Of a stretch of 64,000 nt of DNA, positions 63,820 through 64,000 are shown piece by piece. The notes below the pieces were generated by a model. It did no database searches, was not told the origin of the DNA, and saw only the letters and a program-made list of their open reading frames with translations. Made by a program: the position numbers and the translations under genes. The stretch covers positions 744,001 through 808,000 of the forward strand of contig NZ_VSRN01000001.1 of assembly GCF_008369915.1 (NCBI RefSeq), read 5' to 3'. The number at the start of each line of letters is the position of its first letter. Position 1 is the first letter of the stretch. Origin of the DNA: Dyadobacter sp. UC 10 (GTDB taxonomy: Bacteria > Bacteroidota > Bacteroidia > Cytophagales > Spirosomataceae).

Positions 63820-64000
63820 TTAAAACCAGAAACCGATCTGAAACGCAATGCGTGGTTTCTCTTCCCTTTTTTCTTTTGGAATAAATGCACCCACGGCGAG
63901 TGTAAGAATGTCGACCGGTGCAAACCACAGCCCTCCGCCGTAGCTGTAATGCAATGCCTTTGATTCGTCATCATCTTCGAGCCACACGCGGCCATAGTCG
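63820..64000 (-). CDS. C-terminal end of an outer-membrane beta-barrel protein, cut by the window edge
   Basis: The last 59 codons of a gene running in from beyond base 64000. The frame DYGRVWLEDDDESKALHYSY continues into GGGLWFAPVDILTLAVGAF and ends PRIAFQIGFWF and TAA. The alternating hydrophobic strands and the terminal Phe-Trp-Phe are what outer-membrane barrels of the BamA/surface-antigen type show, including those fused to metallophosphoesterases in this phylum. The N-terminal domain is outside the window, so the full identity is open. Confidence 0.7.
   Translation of the reverse strand, partial: DYGRVWLEDDDESKALHYSYGGGLWFAPVDILTLAVGAFIPKEKREEKPRIAFQIGFWF

Noticed and set aside
1..64000. 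tRNA, rRNA and riboswitch genes
   Set aside because: No cloverleaf-like or rRNA-like stretch and no recognisable riboswitch core was seen in the gaps between genes; a covariance search was not possible here.

Overview
The window looks like chromosomal DNA of a Bacteroidetes bacterium of the order Cytophagales, probably Dyadobacter or a close relative. The signs are two SusC/SusD outer-membrane pairs, TonB-dependent receptors with OMP_b-brl_3 type barrels, a hybrid two-component regulator, LytS/LytTR signalling pairs, a FecR/ECF sigma pair, and a type IX secretion (T9SS) C-terminal sorting domain. The genus is inferred from family content, not from a marker gene. No rRNA, tRNA or CRISPR array was seen.

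1-4.8 kb holds an S41 peptidase cut by the window edge, a secreted GH95 alpha-L-fucosidase and an NmrA-type NAD(P)-binding protein. 4.9-13.6 kb is a polymorphic-toxin locus read on the minus strand: a 1151-aa T9SS-exported protein, a DUF6443/RHS toxin and a small overlapping immunity-type gene. An IS3-family element has cut the toxin gene in two. 13.8-19.8 kb has a lipoprotein, an AraC regulator, a heptamer array with an 85-bp direct duplication, an orphan LytTR regulator, and a small gene next to a multi-spanning GT39-like membrane protein.

20-34.2 kb is a signalling and envelope region. Two convergent TonB-dependent receptors and a secreted intradiol dioxygenase are followed by three LytS-type kinase / LytTR regulator pairs. 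One pair shares an apparent operon with an ABC exporter. Another encloses a TlpA-like thioredoxin gene that carries an in-frame TAA. 34.3-42.4 kb is a FecR - SusC (with STN domain) - SusD - M14 carboxypeptidase operon with a divergent ECF sigma factor, which suggests peptide uptake under surface signalling.

42.4-51.7 kb has topoisomerase III, several small genes including a 56-aa membrane protein, a type-B carboxylesterase, a GNAT enzyme, and a run of small redox/detoxification genes (nitronate monooxygenase, NTF2-like, SDR, tautomerase, YceI) behind a Crp/Fnr-type regulator with a CRP-like palindrome between them. 51.8-63.8 kb is a second Sus-type locus: a hybrid two-component regulator diverging from SusC, SusD and a 996-aa protein joining cytochrome c, PA14 and beta-propeller-like parts. 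The window ends in the C-terminus of a beta-barrel outer-membrane protein.
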